A stretch of DNA of 64,000 nucleotides from Halobacteriales archaeon QS_6_71_20 (lineage in GTDB: Archaea; Halobacteriota; Halobacteria; Halobacteriales; Haloferacaceae), in the NCBI GenBank assembly GCA_003020945.1, contig PXRU01000012.1, forward strand, positions 37,404 to 101,403. Reading direction: 5' to 3'. The notes below the pieces were generated by a model. It did no database searches, was not told the DNA's origin, and saw only the letters and a program-made list of their open reading frames with translations. Both the position numbers and the translations under genes were made by a program. Every line of letters starts with the position of its first letter. Position 1 is the first letter of the stretch. Below, piece by piece: positions 60,799 through 64,000 of this stretch.

Positions 60799-62655
60799 AT
60801 GACCGAGGACGCCTACACCCCCATCGAGGAGTACGGCGTCGTCGGCAACCTGGAGACGTGTGCCCTTGTCGCGCCGGACGGGTCGGTCGACTGGTTCCCC
60901 GTCCCGCACGTGGAGTCGCCGAGCCTCCTCGCCGCGGTCCTGGACGCGGAGGAGGGGGGTCGGTTCCGGATCGCTCCCGCCGACCCGTTCGAGACGAGTC
61001 GGGCGTACCGCGAGGGGACGAACGTCCTCGAAACGACGTTCGCGACGGCCGACGCGACGGCGACGGTCACGGACTTCCTCCCGCCGGCGGGGCGGGTCGA
61101 CCACCCGAAGACGGTCCTCTACCGGAGGGTGACCTGCTCGGACGGGCCAGTCGACCTCGACGTGGAGTTCGATCCCCGGTTCGACTACGCTCGCGCGGAG
61201 ACGACGACGGTTCGGACGGACAGGGGGGTCCGCGCGGCGGGCGACGGGAAGCGGACGCTGCTAGAGAGTCCGGTCGACCTGCGCGTCGCCGACGGGCGAG
61301 CGACCGGCGACCTGACCCTCGGGGCGGGCGAGACCGCGTGGTTCCTGCTGCGGTGTGCCGGCGCCGAGGACGCCTCGACCGACCCCGAGGCAGCACTGCG
61401 GGCGACGGTCGACTACTGGCGCGACTGGGTCCACAGCTGCGGGGACGGTCCCGGCGAGTGCGCCTTCGGCGGGCCGTGGCACGAGACGGTGGTGCGGTCG
61501 GGGCTGGTCCTGAAGCTCCTGACGCACGCCGAGACGGGCGCGTTCGCCGCCGCCCCGACGACGTCGCTCCCCGAGGACGTCGGCGGCGTCCGGAACTGGG
61601 ACTACCGCTACAACTGGTTGCGCGACGCCGGCTTCGCGATCCAGGCGCTGTTGAACCTCGGCCACGTCACGGAGGCGGAGGAGTACTTCGAGTGGTATCT
61701 CGACCAATGTGGCACCGACGACCCGGCCGATGTCCGGCCGGTGTACGGCCTCCACGGCGACACCGACCTCACCGAGCGTGAGCTCGACCATCTCGAAGGG
61801 TACAGGGGCTCCCGTCCGGTCAGGGTCGGGAACGGGGCCGCGGAACAGACCCAGCTCGACGTCTACGGGGAGCTGCTGCTCGCGGTCGACGAGATGCGAT
61901 GTCACGGGCACGAGCTCGGCCGCGACGACTGGACGGCGGTCCGCGATGTCGTCGACCACGTCGTCGAGGCGTGGGACGACCGCGGCGCCGGCATCTGGGA
62001 GGTCCGCGGCGGCGAGGAACAGTTCGTCTTCTCGAAGGTGATGTGCTGGGTCGCCCTCGACCGGGGGATCGCGATCGCGACCGAGACGGGACGGGAGGCC
62101 CCGCTCGACGCCTGGCGGGACGCCTGCGACCGCATCAGGGCGAGCGTCATCGAGAACGGTTACGACGAGGAGCTGGGAACGTTCGTCCAGTCGTACGGCT
62201 CGGAGACGGTCGACGCGACGGGGCTGCTGATACCCGTCGTCGGCTTCCTCCCGTTCGACGACGACCGGGTCCGGGGGACCGTCGACGCGGTGGAGCGGCG
62301 ACTCGCCGAGAACGAGGTGTTCGTCCGCCGGTACGACGGCGACGACGGCCTGCCGGGGTCGGAGGGGGCGTTCGTCCTCTGTTCGTGCTGGCTGGTCGAC
62401 GCGCTCGCGCTCGGCGGGCGCGCCGCGGAGGCGCGCGACCGGTTCGAGTCGCTGCTCTCGGCGGTCGGCCCCCTCGGCCTCGTCGCGGAGGAGATCGACA
62501 CGGAGACGGGCGAGCACCTCGGGAACTACCCTCAGGCGTTCAGCCACATCGGGCTGATCAACAGCGCCCTCCACCTCGGACTCGCGGAGGGGCGTGACCC
62601 GCCCGGGCCGAAGCCGATGGGCGCCCGTCTCGGCGACCCGATCCTCCCGGAGTGA
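60799..62655 (+). CDS. Glycoside hydrolase family 15 protein (glucoamylase/trehalase type)
   Basis: 618-residue intracellular glycosidase. N-terminal beta-sandwich (YTPIEEYGVVGNLETCALVA), then the alpha/alpha barrel with GGVRNWDYRYNWLRDAGFAI, TQLDVYGELLLAVDEM, EVRGGEEQFVFSKVMCWVAL and the catalytic acid/base pair in GPLGLVAEEIDTETGEHLGN and FSHIGLINSA. In haloarchaea such proteins are often annotated glucan 1,4-alpha-glucosidase or trehalase; the substrate is unproven. No signal peptide. ATG 60799 fits the family start (EEYGVVGN). Confidence 0.9.
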   Translation: MTEDAYTPIEEYGVVGNLETCALVAPDGSVDWFPVPHVESPSLLAAVLDAEEGGRFRIAPADPFETSRAYREGTNVLETTFATADATATVTDFLPPAGRVDHPKTVLYRRVTCSDGPVDLDVEFDPRFDYARAETTTVRTDRGVRAAGDGKRTLLESPVDLRVADGRATGDLTLGAGETAWFLLRCAGAEDASTDPEAALRATVDYWRDWVHSCGDGPGECAFGGPWHETVVRSGLVLKLLTHAETGAFAAAPTTSLPEDVGGVRNWDYRYNWLRDAGFAIQALLNLGHVTEAEEYFEWYLDQCGTDDPADVRPVYGLHGDTDLTERELDHLEGYRGSRPVRVGNGAAEQTQLDVYGELLLAVDEMRCHGHELGRDDWTAVRDVVDHVVEAWDDRGAGIWEVRGGEEQFVFSKVMCWVALDRGIAIATETGREAPLDAWRDACDRIRASVIENGYDEELGTFVQSYGSETVDATGLLIPVVGFLPFDDDRVRGTVDAVERRLAENEVFVRRYDGDDGLPGSEGAFVLCSCWLVDALALGGRAAEARDRFESLLSAVGPLGLVAEEIDTETGEHLGNYPQAFSHIGLINSALHLGLAEGRDPPGPKPMGARLGDPILPE

Positions 62656-62753
62656 GAGGGCGCCCCGACGGACACGCGAGCAGTCCGGCTCGGCCCCGGT
62701 AATTCTCTTGCCAGTGCGGAACGCTTTGGGGGCTCGACCCGGTTGGGCCGGCC

Positions 62754-63217
62754 GTGTACTCCCGACACCACGCGGCGGTCTCCGCGGTCGTCGCCGGCGG
62801 GCTGGCCGCGACGCTCCCGCTCGGGGCGAGCACCTCGACCACTTCCTGGTCGCCCGTCTCGTCCGCGGCGACTGGGCGAACGCGCGGCGGGCGCTCGCCG
62901 ACCCGCGCGCGGCCGTGCTCGACCAGTCGGCGCTGTTCGACCCCGGCGACCTGTGGCCGCTCCAGCGGCTCCTGAGCCACGCGGTCGTCGCCCCGCCCGC
63001 GGTCGCCGCGGCGTGGGCGGTCGGCGGCGTCGCCGCCGGCGCCGACGCGGGTGTGACCCCGGAAGCGGCGGCGCTCTCGCTTGCGGTCGTCCTCTACGTC
63101 CACGTGCTCACGGACCTGATCTGGGACGTGTGGCGCCAGGAGCGGTACCACGACAGCGTCCGCCGCGTCGCCGGCGACGACGCCGTCGCGACGGACGCGG
63201 CCGACCCGACGGAGTGA
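62754..63217 (+). pseudogene. Haloarchaeal membrane protein, deleted and frameshifted
   Basis: First frame from GTG 62754: YSRHHAAVSAVVAGGLAATL, PLGA, then non-protein-like; a second frame from about 62828 continues EHLDHFLVARLVRGDW, DPGDLWPLQRLLSHAVVAPP, LSLAVVLYVHVLTDLIWDVW and a stop at 63217. Relatives have a second hydrophobic segment and a (D/E)HFL motif here; the segment between them seems lost together with the frame, at about 62820-62830. The tail is a soluble Ala/Asp stretch. Function unknown. Confidence 0.7.
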
Positions 63218-63224
63218 TCGCGCC

Positions 63225-63695
63225 TCACGCCACTGTCCACGCGCGGTAGCGCCACGCGGCGACGCCCCACAGGGCGAGCGTCCCGACGGGGTAGCCCGTC
63301 CGCAGGGGCTGGAGGCCGAACCGGACCGCCACGGAGGCGTTCACCGCGCCCGCGAGCACGAGCAGGCCGGCGGTGACGCGGGGGTCCTCGCGGTCGGCCA
63401 GCCCTGTCGCCGCTGAGGCGACCGAAAGCAGCCAACAGCCCGAGGCGAACGCCCACCGCCACAGCTCCGGGGTGCGCGAGAGGTCGAAGTACGTCGACAG
63501 GGGGCGGGCGTACACCACCGGGGTGAACGAGAGGCCGCCCCACGCGAACCGGAGGAACGGGACGCCGCTGTCGGCGAACGTCTGTACCGACCACGGCACG
63601 ACGCCACAGACGAGGACCGCGACCAGCACCCGTTCGGGGGTCGCGCTCAGGAGTCGCGCCGCCGCTCGCCGACCGGGGAGACGGGGGTCGGACAC
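63225..63695 (-). CDS. TIGR04206-like membrane protein
   Basis: 156-residue protein, four hydrophobic segments: VLVAVLVCGVVPWSVQTF, WAFASGCWLLSVASAATG, AGLLVLAGAVNASVAVRFGL and TGYPVGTLALWGVAAWRYR. It resembles a haloarchaeal protein family of unknown function with a YxRPLSTYFDLSR segment between the first two. The stop is two bases after the DRG gene stop on the same strand. Confidence 0.75.
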   Translation of the reverse strand: MSDPRLPGRRAAARLLSATPERVLVAVLVCGVVPWSVQTFADSGVPFLRFAWGGLSFTPVVYARPLSTYFDLSRTPELWRWAFASGCWLLSVASAATGLADREDPRVTAGLLVLAGAVNASVAVRFGLQPLRTGYPVGTLALWGVAAWRYRAWTVA

Positions 63696-63697
63696 GG

Positions 63698-64000
63698 CTA
63701 CTTCCGCGCGACGATCCGGAGCACGTCCTCGTCTGCGAGCTCGTGGCCCCGACCGACCTGCTGGTCGTCGTGTTTCGCGGAGGCGCCGGTGACGCGGGCG
63801 AACTTGAACCGCTCGTCGAAGCTCCCCCCGAGCTTCGCGCAGGCGTCGCCGACGGTGTCGCCCTCCCGCAACACGAGCGGCTCCTCGCGGTCGACGCCGC
63901 GGCCCGGCTTGTCCATGTAGATCCGGATGAGCCCGAGTCGCTCGAAGACCCGCTGTTTCAGCGCGTCGAGCCCCTTCTCCTCGGCGGCGGAGATGAACGT
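63698..64000 (-). CDS. DRG/Obg-type GTPase with TGS domain, 3' part
   Basis: Only the C-terminal part lies in the window; the frame continues beyond 64000. FISAAEEKGLDALKQRVFER (last G-domain residues), LIRIYMDKPGRGVDREEPLV and the TGS domain LREGDTVGDACAKLGGSFDE, RFKFARVTGASAKHDDQQVG, HELADEDVLRIVARK match archaeal DRG GTPases, which act in translation. Its product ends here; the G1-G4 motifs are outside the window. Confidence 0.9.
   Translation of the reverse strand, partial: TFISAAEEKGLDALKQRVFERLGLIRIYMDKPGRGVDREEPLVLREGDTVGDACAKLGGSFDERFKFARVTGASAKHDDQQVGRGHELADEDVLRIVARK

Overview
The window is from a high-GC haloarchaeon, most like Halorubrum or a close relative (my inference). Reasons: very acidic predicted proteins, strong G/C bias at third codon positions, leaderless starts about 25-30 bases after TATA-like boxes, and archaeal or haloarchaeal genes throughout: KEOPS/prefoldin/RpoP/L37Ae cluster, pantoate kinase plus phosphopantothenate synthetase, GGGP synthase, archaeal AspS, GatB, Gar1, SRP19, diphthine synthase, archaeosortase A and S-layer glycoprotein. 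No rRNA operon, CRISPR array, IS element or prophage was seen.

Layout. 0-9.6 kb: MinD end, sulfatase-like hydrolase, then a minus-strand information operon (L37Ae, RpoP, Pcc1, prefoldin beta, DUF3194), DUF2103, an enolase-superfamily enzyme, truD-pth2 and a Yip1-type membrane protein. 9.6-13.4 kb: dcd carrying a 482-residue intein, a ThiN-type regulator and a broken methyltransferase. 13.5-25.9 kb: redox and amino-acid enzymes, the CoA-pathway pair, aspS and GGGP synthase. 26-36 kb: topA, a beta-lactamase-fold hydrolase, creatininase, S9 peptidase and gatB. 36.4-41.5 kb: gar1-srp19, a cobalamin/siderophore-type ABC transporter with divergent genes sharing a palindromic promoter, trm5 and tRNA-Thr(CGT). 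41.8-44.3 kb: HalOD1, Lrp and dphB. 44.3-55.3 kb: archaeosortase A, the S-layer glycoprotein, an S-layer paralog without an anchor, an orphan PGF-CTERM remnant and five PIN-type toxin-antitoxin modules, two with broken toxins. 55.5-64 kb: hydrolases, a double VOC protein, an Azf-like dehydrogenase, a dihydrolipoyl dehydrogenase homolog, a GH15 enzyme and a DRG-type GTPase end.

Cross-cutting observations. (1) Several genes appear to have lost an internal block of roughly 20-120 bases: pcc1, topA, gatB, a methyltransferase, a molybdopterin oxidoreductase and a membrane protein (frame lost), and trm5 and btuD (frame kept). Because topA, gatB and pcc1 are normally indispensable, this is either a property of the sequence or assembly, or an unusual mutational process; it matters for anyone using these protein models. 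(2) Short tandem repeats (20, 26 or 33 bp units) sit on or just after the 3' ends of four genes and sometimes copy the stop codon. (3) The archaeosortase and its S-layer substrate lie inside a toxin-antitoxin island in which a 63-169 bp segment has been duplicated. (4) L37Ae has no cysteines, so it cannot form the usual zinc finger.

The most distinctive item is the dcd intein: it splits the enzyme between two active-site motifs, has a LAGLIDADG endonuclease and an extra helix-turn-helix, and has unusual splice-site residues.
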